NCBI GenBank assembly: GCA_029167225.1
Contig: JARFNK010000006.1
Coordinates: 1-64,000, forward strand
Length of the DNA: 64,000 nucleotides
Source of the DNA: Sphingobium arseniciresistens
GTDB taxonomy: Bacteria > Pseudomonadota > Alphaproteobacteria > Sphingomonadales > Sphingomonadaceae
Reading direction: 5' to 3'
The translations under genes and the position numbers were made by a program. Below, piece by piece: positions 54,115-63,878 of the stretch; positions within the stretch are counted from its first letter, which is position 1, and every line of letters begins with the position of its first letter. Below the pieces are notes generated by a model that was not told where the DNA came from, did not search any database, and saw only the letters and a program-made list of their open reading frames with translations.

Positions 54115-54762
54115 ATGCAGATTCTGTGGTTCGTGCCGGCGCTGGTGCTTGTCATCGGCTATGTGCTGGGCTCGATACCGTTTGGGCTGTTGCTGACGCG
54201 GATGGTGGGCGGCGGAGACCTGCGCGCCATAGGCTCCGGCAATATCGGCGCGACCAATGTGCTGCGCACCGGACGCAAGGGCATCGCGGCGCTCACGCTG
54301 TTGCTGGACATGGCGAAGGGTGCCGTGGCGGTGGGCATCGGCGCATGGCTGCTCGACGGCGGCGGCGCGATGGGCGGCGTGATGGCGTTCATCGGCCATT
54401 GCTATCCCGTCTGGCTGCGCTTTGCCGGCGGCAAGGGCGTGGCGACGATGATGGGCGTGGTCGCCGCGCTCCATTGGCCCAGCGGCCTGCTGTTCGCGGC
54501 GGTGTGGATCGGCGCGCTGCTGCTGCTGCGCTATTCCTCGGTCGGCGGCATGTCGGCCGCGATCAGCGCGCCGGTGGGCGCGGCGCTGATGGGGCAATGG
54601 GCGTTGCTGCCGGCATTCCTGGCCATGGCGCTGGTGGTTGTGTGGCGGCACCGCGCCAATATTTCCCGGCTGATGGCTGGCACCGAGCCCAAGGTCGGCA
54701 AGGGCAAGAACAAGCCCGCCGATGGAGCCGCCGACGCTGCACCCCCGACACCGCCCGCATGA
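54115..54762 (+). CDS. plsY: Glycerol-3-phosphate acyltransferase (acyl-phosphate type)
   Basis: Inner-membrane enzyme that acylates glycerol-3-phosphate from acyl-phosphate, starting phospholipid synthesis. Five hydrophobic segments; GSIPFG near the start, GSGNIGATNVLRTGRK, and FAGGKGVAT are the catalytic and substrate motifs. 215 residues with a charged C-terminal tail (KVGKGKNKPADGAAD). Its stop overlaps dprA by 4 bp. Confidence 0.96.
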   Translation: MQILWFVPALVLVIGYVLGSIPFGLLLTRMVGGGDLRAIGSGNIGATNVLRTGRKGIAALTLLLDMAKGAVAVGIGAWLLDGGGAMGGVMAFIGHCYPVWLRFAGGKGVATMMGVVAALHWPSGLLFAAVWIGALLLLRYSSVGGMSAAISAPVGAALMGQWALLPAFLAMALVVVWRHRANISRLMAGTEPKVGKGKNKPADGAADAAPPTPPA

Positions 54763-55847
54763 CGATCACGCGAGACGGGCTCGACAAGCTGCGCCTCATC
54801 CGGTCCGCGCAGATCGGCCCCGTCACCTATATGCAGCTCCTGTCCCGCTTCGGATCGGCGGGCGCGGCGATCGAGGCGATCCCGGCACTGGCGGCACGGG
54901 GCGGTGGCCGTGCGCCGCGCCTTGCCGAGGAAAGCACGATCCTGCGCGAGGTCGAGCGGACCCAGAAGCTGGGCGCGCGCTATCTGTTCCTGGGCGATCC
55001 CGGCTATCCGCCGCTGCTCCCCCATATCGAGACGGCGCCGGCCGCGCTGATCGTGCGCGGTGATCCCGCGCTGGCGGCGCGGGCATCGATCGGCATGGTC
55101 GGTGCGCGCAATGCCTCGGCGGCGGCGTGCCGTTTCGCCCGGATGCTGGCGCAGGACCTGGGCGAGCGCGGCGCGATCATCGTCTCCGGCCTTGCTCGCG
55201 GCATAGACACCGCTGCTCATATGGGGTCGATCGGCAGCGGCACCGTCGCGGTGATCGCGAGCGGCATCGACATCAGCTTCCCGCCGGAAAACGCCGCGCT
55301 GCAGGAACGGATCGGGGCGGAGGGCCTGCTCATCACCGAGCAGGCGCCGGGCACGCAGCCGCTCGCGCGCCACTTCCCCTCGCGCAACCGCATCATCGCG
55401 GGCATGGCCACGGGGACAGTGGTGGTGGAGGCCGCACCGCGCTCCGGCTCGCTCATCACCGCGCGCCTGGCCGCCGAGGCCGGGCGCGAGGTGATGGCCG
55501 TGCCTGGCTCTCCGCTCGATCCGCGCGCGCAGGGATGCAATCAGTTGATTCGGGAAGGCGCGACCCTGATCCAGAATGCCGCCGACGTGCTGGAGGCGAT
55601 CGGTCCCATCGATCAGCGCATGGTGCGGCAGGAACAGGCGGGCTTCACCAGCGCTCCCGCCCTGCAGGATGCGAGCGAGCAGGAACGCCGGTCGCTGTCG
55701 AACCTGCTGGGGCCGGTGCCTGTGCCGGTCGATGAACTCATCCGCCAATCCGCCCTGTCGCCCGCGCTGGTGCAGATGGTGCTGCTGGAACTGGAACTGG
55801 CCGGCCGGCTGGAGCGGCATGCCGGGGGAAGGGTGAGCCTTGTCTGA
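54759..55847 (+). CDS. dprA: DNA-processing protein DprA
   Basis: Binds single-stranded DNA and loads RecA during natural transformation. An N-terminal SAM-like part, then a Rossmann domain with VGARNASAAACRFAR, SGLARGIDTAAH, FPSRNRIIAGMA and the GSLITARLA loop, and a C-terminal winged-helix domain (about 295-362). 362 residues. The start at 54759 is inside the plsY stop. Confidence 0.95.
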   Translation: MTITRDGLDKLRLIRSAQIGPVTYMQLLSRFGSAGAAIEAIPALAARGGGRAPRLAEESTILREVERTQKLGARYLFLGDPGYPPLLPHIETAPAALIVRGDPALAARASIGMVGARNASAAACRFARMLAQDLGERGAIIVSGLARGIDTAAHMGSIGSGTVAVIASGIDISFPPENAALQERIGAEGLLITEQAPGTQPLARHFPSRNRIIAGMATGTVVVEAAPRSGSLITARLAAEAGREVMAVPGSPLDPRAQGCNQLIREGATLIQNAADVLEAIGPIDQRMVRQEQAGFTSAPALQDASEQERRSLSNLLGPVPVPVDELIRQSALSPALVQMVLLELELAGRLERHAGGRVSLV

Positions 55848-55905
55848 AGCGGCAAAGTCTGAAACGGCGAATGCAACATCATGAAATAATCGATTGAGGG
55901 CTTAC

Positions 55906-55934
55906 TTGACGGCTCTCATTCCCCCCCTTCAAAC
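55906..55934 (+). promoter_or_regulatory. Possible topA promoter
   Basis: TTGACG (55906-55911) is a good -35 element; 17 nt later TCAAAC is a poor -10. The leader to topA is about 30 nt, with GGAG 6 bp before the ATG. Offered with low confidence. Confidence 0.3.
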
Positions 55935-55971
55935 TCGCGCGTACACGTGAGCACAGAATTTCGGAGCATCA

Positions 55972-58542
55972 ATGCAACTCGTCATCGTTGAATCTCCCGC
56001 CAAGGCGAAGACCATCGAAAAATATCTGGGTGGGGATTTCCATGTCCTCGCTTCCTATGGTCACATCCGCGATCTGCCGGCCAAGGACGGGTCGGTGGAC
56101 CCCGACGACGGCTTTGCGATGGCGTGGGAAAATTATGGCGACAAGGGCAAGCAGCTCAAGGCCATTACCGACGAGGCCAAGAAGGCGACGCGCCTGATCC
56201 TCGCGACTGACCCTGATCGCGAGGGGGAGGCGATCAGCTGGCATGTGCAGGAAGTGCTGCGCGCCAAGAAGGCGTTGCCGCAGCAGGTCGACCGCGTGAC
56301 CTTCAACGCGATCACCAAGCAGGCGGTGACGGAGGCGATGGCGCATCCGCGCGCGCTGGACGAGGATCTGATCGACGCCTATCGCGCCCGCCGCGCGCTC
56401 GATTATCTGGTCGGCTTCACGCTCTCCCCGGTGCTGTGGCGCAAGCTGCCCGGCGCCAAGTCGGCCGGCCGTGTGCAATCCGTCGCGCTGCGCCTGGTGG
56501 TCGAGCGGGAGCGCGAGATCGAAAGCTTCACGCCGCAGGAATATTGGTCCGTCTCCGCCGAGATGGAGCAGGGCGGGGTGGCCTTCACGACGCGGCTCGT
56601 CCGCTGGAAGGGCGAGAAGATCGAGCGGCTGACGATCGGCAAGGAAGGCGATGCGATGGCCGCGAAGGCGACCGTCGAGGCCAGTCGGTTCACTGTCGAG
56701 CGGGTCGAGACCAAGCCCGTCAACCGCAATCCCCCGGCGCCGTTCACGACATCGACCCTGCAGCAGGAAGCCGCGCGCAAGCTCGGCTTCTCCGCCAGCC
56801 ACACGATGCGGATCGCGCAGCAGCTCTATGAGGACGGCGCGATCACCTATATGCGTACCGACGGCGTGCAGATGGACGGCAGCGCCATCAACGCCGCGCG
56901 CAAGGCGATCGCGGAGCGCTATGACGGCGGCTACCTGCCCGACAAGCCGCGCCAGTACCAGACGAAGGCCAAGAATGCGCAGGAAGCGCATGAAGCCATC
57001 CGCCCGACCGAATTTTCCCGCGACAAGGTGGGATCGGGCGATCATGCCCGGCTCTACGATCTCGTCTTCAAGCGCGCGCTGGCGAGCCAGATGGCGTCGG
57101 CCCGGCTGGAGCGCACCACCGTCGATCTGGTCGACGGCACCGGCCAGCACGCGCTGCGCGCCACCGGCCAGGTGGTGATCTTCCCCGGCTTCCTCGCGCT
57201 CTATGAGGAAGGGCGCGACGACAGCGACGACGAGGACGGCAAGCTGCTGCCTCGCCTGTCCGAGGGGGACGTGCCCGCGAAGAAGGCCGTCCACGCGGAA
57301 CAGCATTTCACCCAGCCGCCGCCGCGCTACAGCGAGGCGAGCCTGGTCAAGCGGCTGGAGGAATTGGGGATCGGTCGCCCGTCCACCTATGCCTCGACCT
57401 TGCAGGTGCTCAAGGACCGCGACTATGTGCGGATCGAGAAGAACCGCTTCTTCGCCGAGGAAAGCGGGCGGCTGGTGACGGCGTTCCTGGAGCGCTTCTT
57501 CGAGCGCTATGTCTCCTACGACTTCACCGCCGGGCTGGAGGACGAGCTGGACGATATTTCCGGCGGCCGCGCCCAGTGGCAGGCGGTGCTGGAAGCCTTC
57601 TGGAAGGACTTCAAGCCCAAGACCGCCGAGGTGATGGAGCAGAAGCCATCCGATATCACCGCGGAGCTAGACAAGTTCCTGGAGCCCATGCTGTTCCCGC
57701 CCAAGGCCGACGGCACCGATCCGCGCGCTTGCCCGCTCTGCGCGGATGGCAAGCTGTCGTTGCGCGGTGGCCGCTTCGGCGCGTTCATCGCCTGCTCCAA
57801 CTATCCCGAGTGCAAATTCACCCGCAAGTTCGGGCAGCCCGGCAGCAGCGATGGTGGCGCGGATACTGGCCCGGAAATCCTGGGTCAGCATCCCGAGACC
57901 GGGCAGGACATCGTCCGCAAGGCCGGGCGCTTCGGTCCCTATATCGAGATGGGCGAGGGCAAGGAGGCCAAGCGTGGCTCGATCCCCAAGGATCTGCCCG
58001 ATGGCGAGATGACGCTGGACTGGGCGGTCAAGCTGCTCAGCCTGCCCCGCGAGATTGGCCTGCACCCGGAGACGGGCCTGCCGATCGTCGCCAATATCGG
58101 CCGTTTCGGTCCCTATCTGCTGCATGACGGGAAATATGGCCGGCTGGCCAATACGGCGGAAATCTTCGAAGTCGGCATGAACAGCGCGGTCGTGAAGCTC
58201 GCCGAGGCCGCCAATCGCGGGCCGCGTGGCGGCGCGTCGCGCGAGCCGCTCAAGGTGCTGGGCAAGCATCCGCGCACGGAAGCCGAAATCAAGCTGATGG
58301 AGGGCCGCTATGGCCCCTATGTGACCGATGGCACCACCAACGCGACGCTGCCCAAGACGATCGAGAAGGACGCGCTGACGCTGGAGGAAGCCGCCCAGTT
58401 GATCGACACCCGCGCCGCCGCCGCGCCAGCGAAGAAGGGCAAGAAGCCGGCGGCGAAGAAACCCGCCGCGAAGAAGGCTGCGCCCAAGAAGGCCGCCGCT
58501 GCGAAGGCGCCGAAGAAGGCAAAGGGCGCGGTTGAAGCCTGA
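55972..58542 (+). CDS. topA: DNA topoisomerase I
   Basis: Relaxes negatively supercoiled DNA through a 5'-phosphotyrosine. Toprim domain at the N-terminus (VIVESPAKAKTIEKYLG, then ATDPDREGEAISWH), gate domains, active Tyr293 in GAITYMRTDGVQM, and C-terminal topo-I repeats: one Cys4 zinc unit (CPLCADGKLSLRGGRFGAF, then CSNYPEC) and several zinc-free repeats with RFGPY. It ends in a Lys/Ala/Pro-rich tail of about 45 residues, as in many alphaproteobacteria. 856 residues. Confidence 0.97.
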   Translation: MQLVIVESPAKAKTIEKYLGGDFHVLASYGHIRDLPAKDGSVDPDDGFAMAWENYGDKGKQLKAITDEAKKATRLILATDPDREGEAISWHVQEVLRAKKALPQQVDRVTFNAITKQAVTEAMAHPRALDEDLIDAYRARRALDYLVGFTLSPVLWRKLPGAKSAGRVQSVALRLVVEREREIESFTPQEYWSVSAEMEQGGVAFTTRLVRWKGEKIERLTIGKEGDAMAAKATVEASRFTVERVETKPVNRNPPAPFTTSTLQQEAARKLGFSASHTMRIAQQLYEDGAITYMRTDGVQMDGSAINAARKAIAERYDGGYLPDKPRQYQTKAKNAQEAHEAIRPTEFSRDKVGSGDHARLYDLVFKRALASQMASARLERTTVDLVDGTGQHALRATGQVVIFPGFLALYEEGRDDSDDEDGKLLPRLSEGDVPAKKAVHAEQHFTQPPPRYSEASLVKRLEELGIGRPSTYASTLQVLKDRDYVRIEKNRFFAEESGRLVTAFLERFFERYVSYDFTAGLEDELDDISGGRAQWQAVLEAFWKDFKPKTAEVMEQKPSDITAELDKFLEPMLFPPKADGTDPRACPLCADGKLSLRGGRFGAFIACSNYPECKFTRKFGQPGSSDGGADTGPEILGQHPETGQDIVRKAGRFGPYIEMGEGKEAKRGSIPKDLPDGEMTLDWAVKLLSLPREIGLHPETGLPIVANIGRFGPYLLHDGKYGRLANTAEIFEVGMNSAVVKLAEAANRGPRGGASREPLKVLGKHPRTEAEIKLMEGRYGPYVTDGTTNATLPKTIEKDALTLEEAAQLIDTRAAAAPAKKGKKPAAKKPAAKKAAPKKAAAAKAPKKAKGAVEA

Positions 58543-58848
58543 TGGAGGCGGGCGGCGGCGAGCGCTCCTCTGCCGCCGCTACCCAGAGAGGCGAGCCCTA
58601 ACCAAGCCCGTTGAAGCTCAAGAGAAGAACAGCCCTTCGGCGGGCTCAGGGCGAACGGATGTCTGGAGCATTGCGCCTTACATCAGGGCCGTTCGGGCTG
58701 CCTGGACGAGGCGCGTGTCTTGCTCCAACGGGGCGAACGGCGAAAACTGATCCCGATCAAAGGCGGGGGGCGCCCGAACCGCCGGGGGCTCTCAGGCGAT
58801 CGCGGTCAAAGATTGCTACCGGGACTAAAGCCACTGGCCGGAAAATGG
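58543..58848. repeat. Intergenic region with a REP-like element between topA and the second TonB receptor
   Basis: About 306 bases without a gene. CCCTTCGGCGGGCTCAGGGC and the following GAACGG (about 58632-58658) belong to the common sphingomonad repeat built on CTTCGACAAGCTCAGGGCGAACGG. Several GGGGCGAAC-like bits further on may be decayed copies. Confidence 0.5.
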
Positions 58849-58872
58849 CGGAGGGGGTGCGTGCCCCCTCCG
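58849..58872 (-). terminator. Hairpin terminator of the TonB receptor gene
   Basis: The 9-bp arms CGGAGGGGG and CCCCCTCCG with a 6-nt loop lie 14 bp after the receptor stop and are followed by CCATTTTCC on the minus strand. Confidence 0.65.
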
Positions 58873-58885
58873 CTCCCTCTCCAAC

Positions 58886-61207
58886 TCAGAAACGCTTGCT
58901 CAGTGAAACGCCCCATGTGCGGGGCTCGTTCACCATCGTCGTGATGTTGTTGAAATCGACCGCGCTCGTCACCCGGATCTGGTCGAGCAGGTTGCGCACG
59001 AACACGGCGACTTCCATGTTGCTGCTCGTCTTGGCGCCGGCCTTCAGGCCCAGTTCGGTGAACGGCCGCGTCTTGAACTCTATGGAATCATAGAGGAAGA
59101 TGTTGGCCGAGCTGCGATAGGCGACGTCGGCATAGCCGAACAGCTCGATATCCTCGTTCACCGGCACGGCATAGCGCAGGGTCGCGTTGGCGATCCATTT
59201 CTGTGCCTGGGGCAGGGGGTTGCCGTCGATCAGGGCATTGCCGTTCGCCGGGTTGATCGGGTCGAGCACGGTGCATCCGCCGCCGCACACGCCCACGTCC
59301 AGTCCGGGATCCTTGATCTCGGTGTGGTTGTAGCTGCCTGATGCCGTGAAGACGAGGTTTTCGATGGGCCGCGCCTCCAGATCGGTTTCGAGGCCGTAGC
59401 CCGTCACCTTGTCGATCGAAATGAGGTTCGCGGTGTTGGCACCGCCGCCCACCGAGGTCTGCTGGAAGTCCTTCACCCGATACCAGTAGCCGGTCAGGTC
59501 GAAGCGGACCTTCTTGTCGAGCAGGCTCGTCTTGATGCCGGCCTCCAGCGAGACGACCTTTTCGGCCGGGGCGGTGGAGGTGGAACTGTCGAAGGTCACG
59601 CGATCCTCGATCGCCGGCCCCTGATAGCCGGTCGCGACGCGGGCATAGAAGTTCACGCCCTCGCTCGCCTTGTAGGTCGCGCTCGCATCCCAGGACACAT
59701 TGTTGCCCTTCACCCCGACGTCGAAGGTCATCGGCGGGAATGCGGTAGAGGGATTGAAGACGCGATCGGTGAAGTCATGCTTCTTGTCGTGCGAATAGCG
59801 CAACCCGGCGCGCAGGGAGAGCTTGTCGGTCGCCTGATATTCGGCCGAGGCGAACACGCCGAAGGTCTGGTTGGTGTTGTCGTGCGTGACGAGGCCATAG
59901 ACGGTGCCGTCCGGCACGGAGCCTGCCGGGCTCGCATCGCCGGGCTGGTTGTCATATTCCTCATAATAGAGCGACTGGTGGAAATAATAGCCGCCGCCCT
60001 GCAGGCGCAGGCCGTTCATGTCCTCGGTGGCGAAGCGCAGTTCCTGGCTGAATTCCTTCGGCTTGGTGCGGTTGCCGGTCTCCACCGGAAATTCCGCAGC
60101 GCCCAGCGGCAGGGCAGCGGGCGGGACGGAGAAGAAGGCGTAATTGTCGCCGCCGTCGATGTCGCTGGTGGTGAAGATCTTCAGCGTCTCATAGCCGGTG
60201 ACGGAATAGAGCGTGCCGATGCCGGGGAAGCTATATTCCAGGTGCAGGTTCGCGCCCCAGCTCTTGAGGTTCTGGTCATTGTCCGCGTCCAGCGTCGTCT
60301 TGCGCACGTCGAAGCCCGGCACGAAGCGGTTGGTGCCTGGCGTCAGCGAAGCCGCGCGGAAGATGCGAGCGGTGCCGTCCAGATCGCGGCCATGGACGTT
60401 CAACAGGCCCTTGAAGTCGCCATTCTCGTAACCGAGCTGGAAGCGCCCGGCGAGGTCGCGATAGCCCTCCAGCCCGTCGGGCGAGCGGTTGCCGGCGACC
60501 GTGGAGACGTTCTCGACCCAGTTGTCGCGCCGCTGCAGCATGCCGGAGAGGCGGAAGGTGAAGCCGCCGCCGATCGGTCCGCCAACGGCCGCTTCCGCGT
60601 TCACCGTGTCGAACGTGCCGTAGGAAATGGAGCCATAGCCGGAGTAGGTGTCGCTGGGCTTGGCAGAGTCGATCTTGACGACGCCGGCGGGCGTGTTGCG
60701 GCCGAACAGCGTGCCCTGCGGACCGCGCAGCACTTCAACCGATGCGACGTCGAAGACCGGGAAGGACTTCAGCATCGGGTTTTCCAGTACGACATCGTCA
60801 TAATAGATGGCGACCGGCTGCGCGACATTGGGGTCGAAATCGGTGTTGCCCAGGCCGCGGATGTAGAAGCGCGGGAAGGTGCGGCCAAAGGAGCTTTCGA
60901 TCAGCAGGCTGGGCGTGCGGGCGGAAAGGAAGCGGATGTCGAGGCCGGAGGAATTGAGCACGCCCAGCTTCTCGCCCCCTACCGCCGTCACGGCGACCGG
61001 CACGTCCATGGCACGTTCTTCGCGGCGGGAGGCCGTCACGACGATCTCGCCGCTATTGTCGCTCGCTTGCGGCGCACTGCCCTGATCCTGGGGCGCTGCT
61101 TCGGGTGAGGAAGCTGCTGCCGGAACGGCGGTGATCGCCAGCATCAGCGCGGCGGCTGAACATGTCTGGAGGAAGCGGGCGGTGCCCGGCACGAAGATGT
61201 TGCGCAT
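58886..61207 (-). CDS. TonB-dependent outer-membrane receptor
   Basis: Full-length receptor of 773 residues. Signal peptide (1-32, ending PAAASS), a short Gln/Ala-rich linker, TonB box GEIVVTASRREE, plug motifs VPVAVTAVGGEKL, FYIRGLGNTDFDP and VLRGPQGTLFGRNTPAG, then a 22-strand-type barrel ending SLSKRF. AAAGGGGA 5 bp before the ATG is a good ribosome site. No catabolic or siderophore genes lie beside it, so the substrate is unknown; it is most like the sphingomonad receptors for plant or aromatic compounds. Confidence 0.94.
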   Translation of the reverse strand: MRNIFVPGTARFLQTCSAAALMLAITAVPAAASSPEAAPQDQGSAPQASDNSGEIVVTASRREERAMDVPVAVTAVGGEKLGVLNSSGLDIRFLSARTPSLLIESSFGRTFPRFYIRGLGNTDFDPNVAQPVAIYYDDVVLENPMLKSFPVFDVASVEVLRGPQGTLFGRNTPAGVVKIDSAKPSDTYSGYGSISYGTFDTVNAEAAVGGPIGGGFTFRLSGMLQRRDNWVENVSTVAGNRSPDGLEGYRDLAGRFQLGYENGDFKGLLNVHGRDLDGTARIFRAASLTPGTNRFVPGFDVRKTTLDADNDQNLKSWGANLHLEYSFPGIGTLYSVTGYETLKIFTTSDIDGGDNYAFFSVPPAALPLGAAEFPVETGNRTKPKEFSQELRFATEDMNGLRLQGGGYYFHQSLYYEEYDNQPGDASPAGSVPDGTVYGLVTHDNTNQTFGVFASAEYQATDKLSLRAGLRYSHDKKHDFTDRVFNPSTAFPPMTFDVGVKGNNVSWDASATYKASEGVNFYARVATGYQGPAIEDRVTFDSSTSTAPAEKVVSLEAGIKTSLLDKKVRFDLTGYWYRVKDFQQTSVGGGANTANLISIDKVTGYGLETDLEARPIENLVFTASGSYNHTEIKDPGLDVGVCGGGCTVLDPINPANGNALIDGNPLPQAQKWIANATLRYAVPVNEDIELFGYADVAYRSSANIFLYDSIEFKTRPFTELGLKAGAKTSSNMEVAVFVRNLLDQIRVTSAVDFNNITTMVNEPRTWGVSLSKRF

Positions 61208-61346
61208 TGAGTCCCCTTTATTCGTCTTGTTATTCTCCTTCTCCCGGTCCAGCCTTGTTTTCGGTCTGTCACGTGAAGGTAACTTTTAAGGGGTGCGACC
61301 ACAATGCGCTAAATTCATGGGCGGCCGAACTGTTCTTCTCTCGCGA

Positions 61347-62240
61347 TCAGTCCACCCAGTCGAGGCCGAGGTCGCGATACACGCTGCGATCGTCCTCCCA
61401 GTCTTCCTTCACCTTTACATGCAGGTAGAGATGGACCTTGCGACCCATGAGTTCGCCAAGTTCGGCGCGGGCGCGCGAGCCGATTTCTTTCAGCCGCTGG
61501 CCACCCTTGCCCAGGATAATGGCGCGCTGGGTCGGGCGGGCGACAAGGATCTGCTGGTGGATTTCCACTGATCCATCCTCGCGCTCGGAATATTTCTCGG
61601 TTTCCACAGCGCTCGCATAGGGCAATTCGGCGTGGAGCTGGTGGTAGAGCTGCTCGCGCGTGATCTCCGCCGCGAGCATCCGGTCGGTCGCGTCGGAGAC
61701 CTGGTCTTCCGGGAAGTGCCAGGGGCCTTCGGGCATGGCGTCGGCAAGCGCCGTCTTCAGTTCGGCAAGCCCGTCGCCGGTGGCTGCGCTGACGAACCAG
61801 ATATGCTCGAAGGCCGTCAGGGCGTTCAGCTTCTCGGCATGGACCAGCAGCTTCTCCTTGATGGAGATGTCGACCTTGTTGATGATCAGCCACTTGCGCT
61901 CGGCGCGGGCGGCAAGCCCCTCCACGATGCTCTCGACCTTGGGGCCAAGGCCTGCCTTGCCGTCGATGACCAATGCGAGCAGGTCAGCGCCCTGCGCGCC
62001 GCCCCAGGCTGCCTGCACCATGGCGCGGTCGAGCCGACGCTTGGGCTGGAAGATGCCGGGCGTGTCGACCAGCAGGATCTGCGCCTCGCCTTCGATCGCG
62101 ACGCCCATCAGCCGGGTGCGCGTGGTCTGCGCCTTGGGGCTGGTGATCGCCACCTTCTGCCCCACCAGCGCGTTGACGAGGGTGGACTTGCCCGCATTGG
62201 GCGCGCCGACGATGGCGACAAGGCCGCACCGGGTGGTCAT
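61347..62240 (-). CDS. era: GTPase Era
   Basis: Essential GTPase that assists 30S ribosome assembly. G1 GAPNAGKST (residues 12-20), G3 VDTPGIF, G4 NKVD, and the C-terminal KH domain (RAIILGKGGQRLKEIGSRAR). 297 residues. The ATG overlaps the rnc stop by 4 bp. Confidence 0.97.
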   Translation of the reverse strand: MTTRCGLVAIVGAPNAGKSTLVNALVGQKVAITSPKAQTTRTRLMGVAIEGEAQILLVDTPGIFQPKRRLDRAMVQAAWGGAQGADLLALVIDGKAGLGPKVESIVEGLAARAERKWLIINKVDISIKEKLLVHAEKLNALTAFEHIWFVSAATGDGLAELKTALADAMPEGPWHFPEDQVSDATDRMLAAEITREQLYHQLHAELPYASAVETEKYSEREDGSVEIHQQILVARPTQRAIILGKGGQRLKEIGSRARAELGELMGRKVHLYLHVKVKEDWEDDRSVYRDLGLDWVD

Positions 62241-62890
62241 TTCAATTGCTCCAATAGCGCCTTTGCGGCGGCGGTTTCGGCTTCCTGCTTCGATCCGCCT
62301 TCGGCCGAGGCTTCGCCCACGCCCTTGATCGAGACGGTGACGGTGAAGCGCAGGTTATGATGCGGGCCGGTGCGGCCCGTCATCAGATATTCGGGTGGGC
62401 GCTTGCGGTTCGCCGCGGCCCATTCCTGCAGGGATGACTTGGGATGGCGCGGCGCGGCGGCCTGCGTATCGACCCGGCCGGCCCAGAGCCTGCGGATCAG
62501 GGCGCGCGCCTCGTCCAGCCCGGCCTCCAGATAGAGCGCGCCGATCAGCGCCTCCATCACGTCGCCCAGCACATTGTCGCTGTCGGTCGCGCCATCATCG
62601 CGCGCCTGCTTGCCCAAGATGAGATGGGGCGCGAGCCCGACGGTGCGCGCGATCTCGGCGCAGGTGCTGCCGGAGACGAGCGCGTTGAAACGGCGGGACA
62701 GGGCGCCTTCGGGTTCGTTCGGAAAATGGCCGTACAGCCATTCCGCCATGACGAGGCCGAGGATGCGGTCGCCCAGAAATTCCAGCCGTTCATAGTTCAG
62801 CGGATTGGCGCTGCCATGGGTGAGCGCCTGGCGGAAAAGCTCCGGGCGCTGAGGCTCCCTACCGATCAGGCCGATCAGCCATTCCGTCAA
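62237..62890 (-). CDS. rnc: Ribonuclease III
   Basis: Cuts double-stranded RNA in rRNA maturation and mRNA turnover. The signature ERLEFLGDRIL (residues 34-44) and GDVMEALIGALYLEAG form the catalytic domain; the dsRNA-binding domain follows (SLQEWAAANRKRPPEY to the end). The start is TTG at 62890, overlapping the lepB stop (TTGA) with GGAGAAGG just before it, so translation is coupled; an ATG at 62938 lies inside lepB and is less likely. 217 residues. Confidence 0.95.
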   Translation of the reverse strand: MTEWLIGLIGREPQRPELFRQALTHGSANPLNYERLEFLGDRILGLVMAEWLYGHFPNEPEGALSRRFNALVSGSTCAEIARTVGLAPHLILGKQARDDGATDSDNVLGDVMEALIGALYLEAGLDEARALIRRLWAGRVDTQAAAPRHPKSSLQEWAAANRKRPPEYLMTGRTGPHHNLRFTVTVSIKGVGEASAEGGSKQEAETAAAKALLEQLK

Positions 62891-63711
62891 AAACCTTCTC
62901 CGATCCTGTCCCAGCGCGCCGCGGTGAACCATGTCCATGGTAGCAGCCAGTTGGCGCTGCCGTCAGTGGAGAAAACGGAGATCAGTGCGCGGCCGACCAG
63001 ATTTTCCTGGGGCACGAGGCCGATGCCGCCGCCTTCTTCAGCGGCAAAGCGGCTGTCGGCGCTGCGATCGCGATTGTCGCCCATCAGGAACAGCTTGCCT
63101 TCGGGCACCATGATGGTGTCGCGGTTGTCCGCCGGGCCGTTCTGCTCAAGGTCGAACACATTGTAGCTTTTGCCGTTGGGCAGCGTCTCGCGATATTGCG
63201 GATAGCGGCACTGGCGCTTGCCGTCCTTCGTGCGTTCCTCGAATTCGGGGCGATAGCAGGGGAAGGGGCTGCCGTCCTGCGTCGCCTTGTCGATCATGTT
63301 CTGCGACACGGGAATGACGAAGTCGGCGATCTTCTGCTTGGGAATGGCCTGTCCGTTCAGGATGACCTGGCCGTTCTGCACGGAAATCAGGTCGCCCGGC
63401 AGGCCGATCACCCGCTTGATATAGTCGTCGCGCTGGTGCGGCGGCGCCTTGAAGACAACCACATCGCCGCGCTCCGGCGTGGAGGCGAAGATGCGTCCGG
63501 GTATCAGCGGCACGCTGAACGGCAGCGAGTAGCGCGAATAGCCATAGGGCCATTTCGCCACCAGCAGATAGTCGCCGATCAGCAGCCGGGGCTGCATGGA
63601 TTCGGAGGGAATGTTGAAGGGCGAGACGATCAGGCTGCGGAGGAGCAGCACGAAAATGGCGAGCTTGGCGAGAAACCAGATGAAATCCCGCGTTTCCGAT
63701 GTCTTGCTCAT
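62887..63711 (-). CDS. lepB: Signal peptidase I
   Basis: Inner-membrane Ser/Lys protease that removes signal peptides. One membrane helix (residues 10-30), catalytic Ser38 in PSESMQPRL, Lys99 in DDYIKRVIGLPGD, and the C-terminal MGDNRDRSADSRF box. 274 residues from 63711 (MSKTSETRDFIWF). First gene of the lepB-rnc-era operon, an order conserved in alphaproteobacteria. Confidence 0.96.
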   Translation of the reverse strand: MSKTSETRDFIWFLAKLAIFVLLLRSLIVSPFNIPSESMQPRLLIGDYLLVAKWPYGYSRYSLPFSVPLIPGRIFASTPERGDVVVFKAPPHQRDDYIKRVIGLPGDLISVQNGQVILNGQAIPKQKIADFVIPVSQNMIDKATQDGSPFPCYRPEFEERTKDGKRQCRYPQYRETLPNGKSYNVFDLEQNGPADNRDTIMVPEGKLFLMGDNRDRSADSRFAAEEGGGIGLVPQENLVGRALISVFSTDGSANWLLPWTWFTAARWDRIGEGF

Positions 63712-63878
63712 TCGTTGTCCGTGCCATGGTGTCCGTTCAGCGCGGCTTTGATGCTTCCTGTGGCTCAGGTCAAGCAAAGCCATGGAAGCGCCTGTATTGC
63801 GACGCAACATCCGCTAGGATGGGGAGCGGAGAATCGGGTGCGGCCGATGCCGTTCATATCCCATCCGAAAGGAACATG

